Assembly: GCA_002794785.1 (NCBI GenBank)
Contig: NBBA01000002.1
Span: 558,001-622,000, forward strand
Direction of reading: 5' to 3'
Length of the DNA stretch: 64,000 bases
Origin: Coniferiporia sulphurascens
Taxonomy: Eukaryota; Basidiomycota; Agaricomycetes; Hymenochaetales; Hymenochaetaceae
The notes beneath the pieces are model-generated. The model made no database searches. It was not told the DNA's origin and saw only the letters and a list, made by a program, of their open reading frames with translations. This document shows positions 1-11,493 of the stretch, in pieces; position 1 is the stretch's first letter; each line of letters starts with the position of its first letter. The translations under genes and the position numbers were made by a program.

Positions 1-519
1 ACGGCACATGCGGTAGTTGTAACGTCGACTCAAGGTTACATACCGGACTCAATCTTCCATCTGATGAAGGTACTTCGCTATTTTAGTAGAACCTTGAGCG
101 TAGTATATTCCGGGTGCCACAACGATCGAGACACCCACGCATTTTTACTGTGCCACCTTCCGCACACTTTGATCGTTCCTGTCCAGTGTGAAAACGCGAA
201 CGCAGTCTGAGCCCTGAGTGCGGCGGCCGAATGGGCCAGAAGCAATGAGCTGGACTTCGTTTAAAGGCCCTTAAAATCTACAGGCCCGGTATGCTCGGAC
301 CTGCTGTAATTAGACTAGCACTGGCATTCAACATTTCGGAAGTTATTCGCGAGGAAAACAGGATAATTCGAGAAAGACTTGGTCGCATAGAAACGCAACT
401 CCAAAATCCTGATAAGCATTATCGCAAGCGGGCAGCCGTAATACCGTGCATACAGACGAGAGTCCCGCCAGAATTAAAGGACGGAAGAATCCAGCGTTAC
501 GTAATCATCAACCCGTTCG

Positions 520-1302
520 TCAGTTACTGAGCTTCGTGTGTTTGATCTTGATCTCCGAAAGCTCTACGATTTGTCCGATCGTGTTGCGTACTTCCGGCTT
601 CGATTGCTTTCCTACCTCTTGATGCGCCTGCACAAGAACAACAGGCTCAGCGTCGTCTGCCGGCGTCGGCAGACATGAGACAGCCAAGCATGACAGGATA
701 CACTCACCTCAAGAGATTCCCATCCGACCACCATGAAAAGATGGTCTTCTTTTTCGATGCTCGGTCCCCACGTTGAGGAGATGATCGCCGTGGTTTCCTG
801 GCTGGTCAGGAAGTCAAGGCTGGGTGCGATATCGGCTTTCGTCTTCCCTTCTCGTAGCTTTATCGTCACGAGCTCCACCACGGGCGCGGATAGTGGCAAG
901 TTCGGGTCGACTTTGAGTTGGACGTGGACGGTCTCGAATTCTCCCAAAGCGGACGTGAGAGTCGCTTGATAGGTGTCGCGCTGGTGCTCGTACGATTCCC
1001 AAACTGATGCGGAAGTTGATTGATTGGACTCAGGCTGGTGCAACGATGGAGGTAGGGTAATCACCGACGACTAGGTATCCTTGGTTGGGGTCCTCGACTT
1101 GGAGACCGTAGTAGGACCTTACGCATGGCCAGGCGTGTTAGTTTCATCGTTCCGCGAAGCTGCGCACGAGTTCACACTCTCACTTGATATGGCCCGGCGT
1201 GTTGCACAGAGCGTCCAGGACACTCGCGAGAGCAGCAGCCTGATCAGCGCGGTGCGTCTCGGACGCCGAGAAGGTGATGATTTCGGCGAGGGGTAACGAC
1301 AT
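520..1302 (-). CDS. ABM-domain (dimeric alpha/beta barrel) protein, 4 exons
   Basis: Small predicted cytosolic protein of 191 residues with the antibiotic-biosynthesis-monooxygenase (ABM) type ferredoxin-like fold. Exons on the minus strand are 1184-1302, 1065-1117, 708-1003 and 520-627. The introns are 66, 61 and 80 nt, all GT-AG, and every joint keeps the frame. The start MSLPLAEIITF and two copies of a characteristic strand/helix signature support the family: YLVVVWESYEHQ near residue 55 and FMVVGWESLEAHQE near residue 150. The two signatures suggest two ABM repeats in one chain, as in many agaricomycete members. Substrate is unknown; some ABM proteins are quinol-type monooxygenases, others have no known reaction. 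It is divergently arranged with the DUF952 gene at 1521. The exon structure is my reconstruction; the largest exon alone reads open for 150 codons. Confidence 0.82.
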
Positions 1303-1520
1303 TTGTGGTTAAGCACGTAGGGCGACGGTGGTACGTGGGGCTCATCCACAAGAGGATACCATATGTATAGTGTACTGTTGGCGGAGTTGCGCTACCAAGG
1401 TTCTATATCATTTGATGGTGCCAAAAACAGCGGGAGCAGGAAGACTTACTTAAATACGACGACTTTCGAAACCACTCAGACGCAATCGATAAGCCATCTC
1501 GTTCTGTGTCAAGCGCCACC
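1303..1520. promoter_or_regulatory. Shared 218-bp divergent promoter region
   Basis: This gap lies between the start codons of the minus-strand ABM gene (1302) and the plus-strand DUF952 gene (1521), so it must hold both promoters. A TATA-like TTAAATA lies at 1450-1456, about 65 bases before the DUF952 start. No TATA-like element is obvious on the other side. Joint regulation is an inference from spacing only. Confidence 0.5.
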
Positions 1521-1991
1521 ATGTCCGACACCAAGCCCACCTACATCTACAAGCTCGTCCCATCCTCTGCGCCCGTCCCCGACGTTCTCCCTGAGCGGCT
1601 GCCCGTGAGCGACATCGACCAAGCCTCAGGCTTCGTGCATCTCTCCACTGCGCCACAAGTTCCCGGCACGCTCAAGTTCTTCTTTGCGGATGACCCGCGC
1701 GTGTATGTGCTTCGTCTGAAATACGACGAGCTCGAGACGAACATACGCTGGGAGGACCCGAAGGCAGAGGTCTGCGGACCGCGTGGCGGTGAGGGCATGT
1801 TCCCGGTAAATTCCATTTCGTTTCGAGCGGAGGGTGAGACGCAAGAGAGCTTACTGCGTTTTTGTGAGCAGCACTTATATAACGGCCTGAAACTGGGAAA
1901 AGACGAAATCGAGAGCGTGGAAGTTTGGGAGAAAGGAGAAGACGGATGGGATGAAGCGCTTAAGAAGGCAGAGTCGTGGCTGGTGTATTAA
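1521..1991 (+). CDS. DUF952 family protein
   Basis: Single-exon gene of 156 residues. The ATG at 1521 sits in GCCACCATG, a near-perfect Kozak context, which is why I prefer it to any upstream reading. The protein begins MSDTKPTYIYKLVP and carries the DUF952 hallmarks: the IYKLVPSSA strand, a DIDQASGFVHLSTA block near residue 35, then PGTLKFFFADDPRVYVLRL. DUF952 proteins are small, probably cytosolic, and distantly resemble ADP-ribosyltransferase-like folds in general surveys; no reaction is established. The C-terminus is a short Glu/Lys-rich helix ending WLVY. Length and domain order match complete family members, so the gene looks intact. Confidence 0.88.
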   Translation: MSDTKPTYIYKLVPSSAPVPDVLPERLPVSDIDQASGFVHLSTAPQVPGTLKFFFADDPRVYVLRLKYDELETNIRWEDPKAEVCGPRGGEGMFPVNSISFRAEGETQESLLRFCEQHLYNGLKLGKDEIESVEVWEKGEDGWDEALKKAESWLVY

Positions 1992-2326
1992 CTTCATAAC
2001 GTCGAAGGACTTGCGGATAACGTGAATACGCGTATCAATTATCGATAGCAGCTGTAAAACATTGTATGAACTGACACACATTTCGCCGTCCAGCGGGATT
2101 CTTGTGCCGGTCCGATACCAAACTTTAAGTACCTCTGGCTCGGACCGCTCGCGATTTACTGACGGATCAAAGGGCGTATGCATTCCGAAGTTCACATTCA
2201 ATACAGTAAAGTGATAAATAAACAGTCATAACAGCATAACGACTAAGCCCGAAAACTAGGAGACGGCCGAACACATTGCTAGTTCTTACACTGAGTTTCC
2301 ACGAGTCTCGCATACAATCCATAGTC
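1992..2326. other. Intergenic, no gene seen
   Basis: Convergent space between the DUF952 stop and the 3' end of the 7-TM gene. It presumably contains both 3' UTRs and terminators. I see no ORF, repeat or RNA gene. Confidence 0.6.
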
Positions 2327-3609
2327 CTAAACCGACTCTTCAGCAGTATGCTGCGATACTTCAGAGTGTCCCCCTCGCTTTATCTTCTCTTTCGACGTAT
2401 CCATACCCGTGGAGGAGTCTCCTGATGTTTGAAAATTCGATAGATGGACAGACCTGGAGGCAAATGCAAGAGACGTCGCGACCGACGAGCGCTTCGTAAT
2501 GTCTTCCGTGAATGCGTGTCCCCGTGCGACACGCAGAATAATAAGCAGCTGCGCGATGCCCTGTGTTTTGTCATATCAGCATTGGGGATAAAGACAGCCC
2601 CCGGATTCGGAAAAATACGTGTCGCCGGCTTACCTGGACATGGCTTATAGATAAAAAGACGAGGTTCGATACGTCCGAGTGCAGCGAGAAGGAGGCGATG
2701 TAGATGACTCCCAGCACGGAATATAGCGCAGCGGACTCGACAATCATAGCCGCTACGGAAGTGTATGTGCCCGAATGCTCGGGCCCAAGTGCCTCCTTTA
2801 CTTGACTGCGCACTAAGAGGAGGCGTCCGACGACGAGAATTGTGTAGATGATGTTCATCCCAACTGCGATACATAAATACGCGAGTTGGACATTGATGTT
2901 GTAGAAAACTGCCCCGTTAGACTCGGACAAAACGAGAATGGCCATTGCTATTGAGATCGTGTCAACACTTGCGCAATGAAGAGGCGGGAGAAACTGACTG
3001 ACCCACTGAAGCAAGAAAGAGTGTGGTCATCGGGATAACTATATACAATTGCCAGGCCCAAATAACGAAGCACCGGTAGAGCTTAAATTCGAAATTAGCT
3101 TAGGATCGCTTGTAATACCTTATCCCCAGAGCCTTCACTTACCAGCAAAACCTCCATGAACCATTCCATGATATAATAACTATAAATCGTTAATTAACTT
3201 AGCTGGACTGCCGACACATTTTCATGGGATGCTCTAGACGTACCACGCAAGTGCCATCCTATTGATCCAGTAATCCAATTCGAGGTTAATTAGAGCAGCT
3301 GGGCCTCCCGGTGCATCCCTTAGGTCCACCCAGATCATTTGCGTATATTTTGCATTCCCTGCAAACCCGAGAGTTGCTAGCACAAAAGTGACAACAACGT
3401 ATGTAAGCATGGTGATTTGCTTTTTCTTGTTGTTGTCACTGAGGCGGCGGGGCGACCGAAGGAGAGCATTGATGCTCTGAATGGTCAGCAGGAAGTAAAT
3501 CCCTAAATAAGGTACGCAGTTACGCGAAATCAGTTTTTTTCTTCTCTTTTTGCAGTCTAATGGACAGCCAGTAAGACTACTCACCGTAAGACACGCCTCC
3601 AAGGAGCAT
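2327..3609 (-). CDS. Seven-transmembrane fungal membrane protein, 6 exons
   Basis: Predicted integral membrane protein of 315 residues from an agaricomycete-type 7-TM family without known ligand. Exons are 3585-3609, 3244-3502, 3143-3179, 3003-3081, 2634-2947 and 2327-2560. The introns of 82, 64, 61, 55 and 73 nt are all GT-AG and in phase. The start MLLGGVSYGIYFLL and the motif DLRDAPGGPAALI in the first outer loop are typical of the family. Hydrophobic stretches occur around residues 6-22, 38-56, 98-125, 125-145, 155-175, 190-215 and 222-245. The C-terminal tail (about 70 residues) is polar and Ser/Thr-rich, as in receptor tails. A TATA element lies upstream at 3742. The gene looks intact; a signalling role is inferred only from topology. 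Confidence 0.8.
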
Positions 3610-3741
3610 GCCATCTAACCTGGATCTCTCTGACCACAGATCAGTGTTTGGCGTCGCTGAGGACATGCTACCGGGCGCTGGAAATTGGGTGGGGGGCGGC
3701 ACTCGCGGGCTGTCGCTGGCCAGACTTTGGGGCAGGCACAC

Positions 3742-3750
3742 TATATATAA
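3742..3750 (-). promoter_or_regulatory. TATA box of the 7-TM gene
   Basis: TTATATATA on the minus strand, about 133 bases before the start codon at 3609. The spacing fits a core promoter for this gene. Inferred from sequence and position only. Confidence 0.45.
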
Positions 3751-5804
3751 AGCTTATCTCCACTTGGCAATTTTCCAAAGGAATAAATTTCGCGTGGCTT
3801 TTTCGGCAAAGCTACCGCGAACCAACTGAATACATAACAGATGTCCTTAAGCGAGTTCGTTCTCCCGGAAACGACCGTCGCTCGGCTCGCTTCGACTTCC
3901 GGTGGAGCTGATATATCAACCGATCGGCCTGTTTGGCGCATGCGCTGCAACGGTACCCCGCGACTGCGACCGTTCACATGTCGTTCAACCCGCGAAGCAG
4001 ATGATGAGCAGATAAAAAAAGACACAAAACTTTTTTGCTTCTAAAGAAATTGGAGAATTCCCATCGCGTACATGGGACGTGCCTTGCTTGGATTTAGCCG
4101 GCCATCGACTGATGTCAAACCTAATTTGGCAATTCAGATCATGCTGAATAGACATAACGGGAATGAAATATATAAGAACCTTCCGGAGTTCAATAGGAAA
4201 ACCTCTATACATCGGTTAGATAAGAAGTGCGACTGAATACCTTACACGTTGCACCTACTTCGACATCTAGGGAGAAAAAAGATTGCCGTGCAAACACCTG
4301 TCCGGACCATGGTAACACGGATATATCATAGCCAGTGAGAAGTGCTGATGAAGCTGTTTTCGCCTTTTTTCCAAACCACGAGTTAAACTTGGACATCACA
4401 GCTTAGAACAGGGGCACTGCAGCCCCGGAGTCCAAGTCCCAGCTGATCCGGATGCCAATGAGCCGAAGTTTCGTCGCGTCGGTCGCGGGCGGAAGTAAAA
4501 CAGTTTTTCATTCTTCAGAGATTTCCGTAGAAAATTGCCCACGTGACTGCAGTCAGTAATTAGCACGTGTGCAGGATCAGAACGTAAGCCACATTTCACG
4601 AGGTGAACTCACGCATTTTCACGACTGTCTATCCAGCCCGGCGACTCCTTTCCACCTTCTCCTAACAGCGGCCACAGCATGTGTCATTCAGAATTTCAAA
4701 CAGACATAGCCCACGATCCGGGGAAACCGAAGCTACGCTAGACTAGTATGGTAATAATTACATGCAGAATGGCGGTAGCTAGTTCCAAGCTTCCAGAGGT
4801 ACCGGATTCCCGTAATCATCTTCACTACGCCGATGGCCATCTCTTCTATGTTACAGCGCCCATGACCTAGATATCCGAAGCTTTACATGGTCTGGATGCC
4901 CTTCGGATATTCATGATGTAAAGTTTTCACTACAAGCCAGTGAATGGCTTACAGTTGGCCGATAACGACGATTGAGTAGAGAACCTTTGATGCTCTCGTG
5001 TAATTAAGCTTCTCACCGCCGCTACCACAAGAATCCCGTCATCAAAAGATTGAGTTTTGCCGTATCCTGGTGGGACATAAATCAGATTTGAGTTCTGGAC
5101 ACCGAACGCGCGAAGATAGAACATTGAGGGATGGCCTGAGCCCGGTTTCCTGGAGCCGAGATATTGTGTGTTGGACGAACGATTGGCAGCTGAGCCATGA
5201 TCTCGCTATGATGGAAACGATGCACTCAGCGGACGGAGCCGGGTCGCGAACCAAAGTTACGGGCATTCTTCCTCCGCAATAGGGGCTTTCGTGCTGTATA
5301 CGGTCAATATCACAAATGACCGTGCCAGTATGCTTACCGTTGCCTAGCAGAAAGGGGATAAAACAAAGACCTTCGACCCGTATTCTGACGTGATAGAACA
5401 AGAGTCGGAATGGAAGTGCATCACTTTCAACGCCCTCCCAGGCATTAGCGTCGTTTCATATACATTCACTAGCAGGATCACGATACGATTGTTGCCGTGA
5501 TATTTCACAGATCGTGCATCCTTAGAACTAAAGATGCCTTGACCAAGTGCCAGCATCCGCACCAGCCAAAGGAAGGAGCGCTTTAATTTACCCTAATGGA
5601 GCTTTGTATCCCCAAGCATGATGAGACCGGGGAATAGATTACGGACCGGTAGACGAATTCGCTTTAACGGCGTGTAAGCTCGGGTCCGCAGAGCCCCCAT
5701 GGATAGATTCATGTATTCGTCTGATCGCTAGGAGTGACAATACATGGAAATAGGGGCGCAAAACGATTAACACCTATTGCTGCACCTTGAATTGTAAAAG
5801 AAAA
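3751..5804. other. About 2 kb without a recognisable gene
   Basis: Both strands contain only short, stop-rich frames with no family motif, no convincing splice-linked exons and no RNA gene that I can see. The region may hold regulatory sequence for the 7-TM gene and the 3' UTR of the FAD monooxygenase. Confidence 0.5.
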
Positions 5805-7658
5805 TTACGTTGCCCTGGTTCCCGTACGCCCTTCACGTACCCACTTTTCGAGCAATGCGATAGCCCGCTCGCGGTCGTTTTCAATATCCGTCGTCCACGC
5901 CCACTCTCTGTTCTCCACCACGGCTCGACCGACCTCCTTGAGCTTTTCTGCGACACTCTCTCCTCGTAATACATCGTCACCGGCGCCACAGCCGAAATCA
6001 AACTTAGAGAAGCGAGGGTCAGCGAACTCGTACAGCTTTCCATTCAGCCACGAGCGCCGCTGCACGTCAATCCCTAGCGGCAAGCAGACTGATTGGTACA
6101 CCTCTAGTGCGGTCCTGATGTTCGAAGATGTCGTGAGAGGATGGGAGAGAAGCGCGCTTAGGATGTAGGCGTCTTCGATGGCTTGGCCAGCGCCTGAACC
6201 TTGATGAGGAGTCATAGCGTGCGCCTGTTATCGAAGTATGATGAGCCGGAAGATGTCTTCTTTGATCACCTCTGGAACACTCACTGCGTCCCCAACAAGC
6301 GCGACATGGCCGTGGGTACTAACCGGGAGCTCTTTGAGTGCATTTATAGCCCAGCGGGAGGGCTTTTCAATACACTGAGCGATGTACGGCGTTATTTTCA
6401 ATCATGATCGATGGAACGCTTGCTGCGCGTACCTGCAAGAGCTGTTGCACCTCTACTTCCCAGCCCATGTACTGTTTGAGGAGCTCTTCTTTGTCGCACT
6501 CCTCAACAATTTTACCTTCAAAAATAGTTCCATCTTTTTCTGGCCAAGAGCAGAACGCCACAACGTTGATGAGGCGTCCGTGGGAGATGGGAAATACTAT
6601 GATGTGCTCGAGATCGGAAACGCAAAGTTAGACACACGAGACTAAGTTATATCGGAAGTTGAAACACCTTATTTTTTCCCATGTACTGACAGACAGGGAA
6701 TCGCTCGCGAGTGAATCAAAAGATACAAAGCGAAAGTGAGAATCACTGACATTCTGGGGAGTGAACATCGCCCTATGGTTTGGATTGATTTTTTCTAGTT
6801 TTTCGCGGGGCACTATTGCGCGATATGCGACACTCCCACTCCAAACTGGGTCTATCACCTCTCGCAGAACCGCTGCCTTCGCAGGCCCCTCGATGCTGCC
6901 GTCGGTCTCTGCGTCTCTAGCAGCGAGTTCGAGCAATGTGTGCCGTGTGGCGGAGTGTATCCCGTCTGTGCCGATAAGGATGTCACACGTAGCAGTGCAC
7001 CCATCTTTAAAGTGGAGGGTGATAAGCGATGTCGGAGTCGAGTATGAATAGGAAACAAGGCGTTTGGAGAAATGTGAGGTTGTGGTCTTTCGATCGAGCT
7101 GTTTAGAAAGACACAGCAGGAAGTCTGCGCGGTGGAACGAGAGGTTTCCCACTGAACAGTCAGATTGTGTTAGACAAATAGTACCCGGAAATCCACAAAT
7201 AATGACGCGCACTCGGGACTACCAAGTCGTAAAAAGACATCCCTTTCGCTTGGTCCGACTTACGCATTTCAAATGCAAGATCTGGCAAGTGACTCGTAAG
7301 CGTCTCCGGGAGCATAAAGCTACGGCTGTCCATTCAGATGGACTAACGAGGTTTGTCTTCATCCTCGCGTGCTGGAACCTCACAAAGCTTTCCTAGCTCC
7401 TGCGCGAGGCTAAGCGCCTTCATAACTTTCCATGGACGCCGCCACATCACCACTCCTGCACCGATTTCGGCAAACGCGTGTGCTGCCTCATATATATCGA
7501 TCTCGATATCTCGAATTCCTGCTGAGAGACGCGAAAGCGCAATGGCCGTAGTGAGTCCGGCGATCCCGCCTCCGCTTTTGATGAATCTATAAGTTGGTAG
7601 ATAGCAAAGGTTGACATCGGAAAGAAACGGACCAGATTGCAACGGTAAACCCAGGCAT
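5805..7658 (-). CDS. FAD-dependent monooxygenase, salicylate-hydroxylase type, 8 exons
   Basis: Predicted class A flavoprotein monooxygenase of about 472 residues that would use FAD and NAD(P)H to hydroxylate an aromatic substrate. Exons are 7651-7658, 7348-7586, 7213-7281, 6751-7151, 6668-6685 (an 18-nt microexon), 6433-6606, 6285-6374 and 5805-6224; all introns are GT-AG, 58-66 nt. Seen in order: Rossmann motif GGGIAGL near the N-terminus, the RKSDQ block followed by SFHRADFL, the DG motif DILIGTDGIHSATR, and the FAD-ribityl motif LVGDAAHAMTPHQGSGAGQ leading into AIEDAYILSALL. These three motifs define the salicylate hydroxylase/zeaxanthin epoxidase group. The first exon (MPG) is a best guess: it gives an unusually short first strand, so the true start could lie further upstream. 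Exons from 7586 down are well supported. The substrate cannot be told. Confidence 0.85.
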
Positions 7659-8112
7659 GACACGGATGTTTATGCACGGAGGTCCTATGATAATTAAACC
7701 TAAACGGCAAGCTTTTAGTGCCTAAACTGCACCAGGACAAGTTGTCCGTAGGAGCCAGGCCTCTGGAAAGAGACTGCTACGAGATGACAATCGTTGACGT
7801 CAGTTGTTAAACGTTTCCAGCGACACCCAACGAGTTGGGCTTACTCACCATCGTTATTTCCTCCCGCCCTGCTATTCAGGCCGTCCCTTGAAATAGATCG
7901 GACGGTCCGTTGCCCACGAGATCCCGTTTGTTCACACTCGCGTCGTGAGTGGACTAACTTTTTAGCGAGGACGGGAACAAGCGAAACGAAAGGGTCCGGA
8001 TTAGTAAATTTGGTAACTCTTGACGCGTAAGCAGCGTACTAATCAGGGCATACGAAAGGCACTTTCCGGGGATCTGGCTGGCCTTCTACTGCATCAGGGC
8101 TCTATCACTGAC
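7659..8112. other. Intergenic, divergent upstream region
   Basis: Lies between the 5' ends of the minus-strand monooxygenase and the plus-strand BTB gene. An ATG directly followed by GTGAGT at 7847-7849 (minus strand) could be an alternative first exon of the monooxygenase, but I could not link it in frame. The BTB reading frame stays open upstream of 8113 back to about 8020 without an ATG. Confidence 0.45.
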
Positions 8113-9054
8113 ATGATGTCCCCACCCTCTGAGCCTTGGGACTTTCCGCTGGCATACCTGGAACGAGGCCAGTTCTGTACCGACTATTGTGAACGCGATG
8201 CAGATATTACCCTGGAATCCTCAGATGGCATTCGTTTCAAAGTTCACTCGCTCATTCTAAGGCTTTCTTCTGAAGTCTTTGCGGGTATGGTTTCCCTTCC
8301 TCGTACACAGGAGTCTGTGGCACCTCAGGACGACATTGTGCGCCTTTCGGAAAGCAGCGCGGTCATTCTCGCAATCTTAAACACCATCTATCCACGCCGT
8401 CCTCGTCCAGAGCTTAAAACGTTTTCGTTCGTGCTGAAGTTGGCCAGAGCAGCAGACAAGTACGACATCCTCGACCTCACGATGCGCATTCGTGATCTAA
8501 TCTCTCTCGATTTCAATGCCTTCCCCGGCACTGTACTGGAGAAATATATTCTTGCAAGCTACCATAGGTGGGACGAAGATGCGCGCTATATATCGCAGTT
8601 TATCCCGCCTATAAACACCGAAGATCCCCAGCAGCGATCCGTGCTTGAGTCCATGGATACCACGTGGCTATTGAAGCTCATCAGCCTCCACCGACGTCGT
8701 CAGGATGCATTAATCCGAGCTTTGTCAATTGGATATAACAAAAACGGCTCTGAAGAGGTACGAGAACAGCGCTTTCGTTGGGAGGTTATCGCCGTGGATC
8801 ACGCGAAGGACTGCCGTTCGCAAGCGCACGACAAAACGATATGGGCGGCCTTTAAGCTTCTTGTGTTGACAGAAATTAATAAATGCTCTCCGGACGAGGC
8901 CCTACAGGCGATGCATAGACTGAGCGGCGATAATCGAACACAGGCGCTTTGGGATGAGGAATGCGCCAAGTGCAACGAGCGTTTCTTTGTTAAAAACTGT
9001 TTCATTACAGAATTCGGACGCATAATAAATCGTTTGCCGAAGGAAATCGATTAA
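8113..9054 (+). CDS. BTB/POZ-domain protein 1
   Basis: Intronless gene, 313 residues from the first ATG (8113; a second ATG follows at 8116). The BTB fold is seen from about residue 32: DADITLESSDGIRFKVHS, then LILRLSSEVFAGM, a loop, LNTIYPRR and the helix pair ARAADKYDILDLTMRIR. BTB domains form dimers or scaffolds; members with extra domains feed Cullin-3 ligases or transcription regulators, but this family has only a long helical C-terminal region and a conserved ending with a Cys pair (CAKC) before FITEFGRIINRLPKEI. The closest relatives in the window are those at 33974 and 60758, which share this C-terminus but have a longer N-terminus. The reading frame is open for 31 more codons upstream, so an upstream exon is possible. 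Function unknown. Confidence 0.85.
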   Translation: MMSPPSEPWDFPLAYLERGQFCTDYCERDADITLESSDGIRFKVHSLILRLSSEVFAGMVSLPRTQESVAPQDDIVRLSESSAVILAILNTIYPRRPRPELKTFSFVLKLARAADKYDILDLTMRIRDLISLDFNAFPGTVLEKYILASYHRWDEDARYISQFIPPINTEDPQQRSVLESMDTTWLLKLISLHRRRQDALIRALSIGYNKNGSEEVREQRFRWEVIAVDHAKDCRSQAHDKTIWAAFKLLVLTEINKCSPDEALQAMHRLSGDNRTQALWDEECAKCNERFFVKNCFITEFGRIINRLPKEID

Positions 9055-9933
9055 ACTTGTAAATACCTAGTACCTGCATCCTCCAGGTATGACATCTCGT
9101 GTATTCGCTCGTGTGTTTATACTAACACTTTGAATCATTCTGATGAAAGGAACGTCACTGTCTGATCTTGATATTTATCCGTGCACTGCTCAGGAGCGGG
9201 CGCTTTCTTCCGTCTACACCAAACGCTAGATCGTTGGAACCGGATAAATGGACGCATCCGCAGCTATGTCCTCGTTGACAGCTACCATCGTTGGCGATGC
9301 AGTGATTCCGTACCTGAGTGGGGCATGGTGTCTATATTCATACGTAAAGCCTCACGAGTACCTTGGCACAGATGCGATGGATGTAATCTGGGCAAATGGC
9401 TCGATGGGAACTTTCTAACATTAGTCAACGGAGGGGTTTATTAGAGGAGTTATCCCTTAGACCCATCTTGCACCTGCCATTAATGATATGGGCCGCAAGT
9501 TTATTGAGGCTGACAATATCGATAGCAGTACAGCTCTGCCTGAAGTGAGACCGCGGTCTGGCCCACGACTTGTTCATTTCCGTGTCACAGGTCAGACATT
9601 CGTAGTGCACAAACGCCTCGTGCGCCAGTCCTACCAATACCCCGATGCTATCAACATGGGTAAAAGGAGACTGGAATACAGGATTGCAAAGGACAGTACC
9701 GCACGAGTTACGCGTTCGTCGCAAAAACGTCAAAAATTTTACTAAACAATTTGCTCTTCATGCCCCCCGTGCCGGTGGCCTAGAGAATCAAGCTTAGTGT
9801 GGAGCGTGTCCGTAAAAATACTAAGCGTGCATACGTTATGTGTGAGCTCCCGTAGAATATCATACAGACAAATGTACAGACGCTGCGTGGTTGCTAATCT
9901 TCTATAGAAAAGCTAACCATTGGTCCAATTAGT
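9055..9933. other. Intergenic, no gene supported
   Basis: An 85-codon plus-strand frame at 9488-9745 is the longest here; it shows no family motif and its antisense frame is as open, so I do not call it. This stretch should include the 3' UTRs of the BTB gene and of the helical-protein gene. Confidence 0.5.
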
Positions 9934-11493
9934 CTAAATCAGTTCGACGAAATAGACTGCTAGCAAGTGGCTAACCATTTCGTGTGTACGGCTTTTTGTG
10001 ATAATCTTGAGTTCAGATTCGAGTTCAACCGTGTCAGAGTAAAGCTAGTTACAAAGTAAATTTCGAATGTCACTGTAGAATTACGGCATCTTACCGCACT
10101 CCACAGTTCTGAGATTGCTAAGAGCTGACAAGAAATTTGATCCATTTGCTTCCCGCAGGATCGAGTATGTTTTGCCCAGACTCGCTCATGTCTTGTCATA
10201 GTCTTTTTTCTTTCCGTTATTGTCTGTTTAAGCTCTAAATATTGCATCTGTCTGCGCCCTATGTACGGAGCATGAGTAAACATTAACGGTGTGTGTCATT
10301 ATGTGAAACACTTACGCTCTGTGTTTGCCTTTTTGTTGTGACTTCGGCCGTTCTGATTCGATTTGATGTAATAGCATAAATCCATTAATCCGAAAACAAA
10401 AACAAAAACAACTATGTTTACCGAAGCACCGCCAAAATTGTCCGAAACCTCTGTAATATCACCACGGAACAAACTCAGTAAAGTGAAGATTCCTGGCCAC
10501 ACTGCGGTACCCAGCGTTGGTTTGTTGAGAAAATCAATCTGGATATATTAATGAGAACAAAACCTCAGTGCCACTTCGGCGGAAAAAAATCTATACCTTC
10601 ATTCTATAGTAGATAATCGATTAATTGATGTGAGGCATATGGAACATAAAATCACGCATACTTTTTCAGTTTATCTTCCAAGTCTGCAATCTCTTGTAAT
10701 GTCTCCCTTTTCCCCGGGAAATCATGGGTTGAAATTTCAAATCCGAAGCTTTCCACGTTCCTTTGCAGGTCAATTATGTTGATTGTGAGGCTTTTCACAA
10801 TTCTCGAATCATTCCCGAATATAGCTGATTGTTCTTCGAAGAGTTCCTAGAGTATGCAGTAATGTATCAGGTCAACTCTACAGTACAGTCATCTACACTT
10901 ACATGCTTAAAATGAGCTAGCTCCTGTATTTTCATCTCCAATGTTACCGAAGAGTCTGTACTTCCAATGAAGTAACAGACATTCTTGGCGAAATCTGAAG
11001 CCAAATAACTTGTCAACGGTGTTTTCAGGAGCTAAGTAGTCCTCTATGCAGACGAAACATTTTTGGGACACTAACCATATATCCGTCGTGCGCCTTTTGA
11101 TGCCAAGCAATTTGTTTCCAACACAATCACTTCAAATGTCTTCTCCGAAAAGGGACTGAGGTTGCCTTCTTATTGACCGTGCAGTAGCTTAATGCTCACC
11201 TTGTATAGCTCTCCCCATTTTGTGCTATAATTGCTTACTGTTTCCTTGTCGAAATATTCCTGTAAACGATTGCACTTTTCTTTGACAACCATAAAGGACT
11301 TTCTTATGGCTTTGATTCTCTCGGGCATCTTGCGAGCATTCTCGAGACTCTTACGGTTATTCTCGAGCTCTTTCGCGCAATCTTCATAGGCATCTAAATT
11401 CAATGTCAATGATTTCAAACTTGGACGATTGTGGTCTTCATTTGTGCTAGTGGTAGGGCAAGATGGGTTAGTCGATGGACTACTTGCAGACAT
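9934..11493 (-). CDS. Helical-bundle protein of unknown family, copy A, 8 exons
   Basis: Predicted 371-residue protein, paralogous to the gene at 12416-14302. Exons are 11200-11493, 11076-11139, 10903-10994, 10662-10846, 10597-10603 (7-nt microexon), 10316-10538, 10095-10234 and 9934-10044. Introns are GT-AG, 50-81 nt. Exons 1-4 encode long charged helices with motifs shared with copy B: KSLENARKMPERIKAIRKSF, WGELYK, TFEVIVLETN, LASKGARRI, and ESFGFEIST. Exon 6 encodes a hydrophobic block (WPGIFTLLSLF, then a second run around VVFVFVFGLMDLCYYI); exon 7 returns to an amphipathic helix containing DQISCQLLAISELWSA. Helix, hydrophobic centre, helix is the layout seen in some membrane-active helical bundles, but I recognise no named family. 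The last exon stops after 36 codons, while copy B continues for about 85 more, so copy A is C-terminally shortened. Confidence 0.68.

Noticed and set aside
291..530. 79-codon plus-strand frame at the left edge
   Set aside because: Overlaps the 3' exon of the ABM gene antisense and has no motif.
10907..11110. 67-codon minus-strand frame containing DIWLVSQKCF
   Set aside because: It runs through intron 2 of helical copy A in a shifted phase; the paralogue shows no similarity to it.
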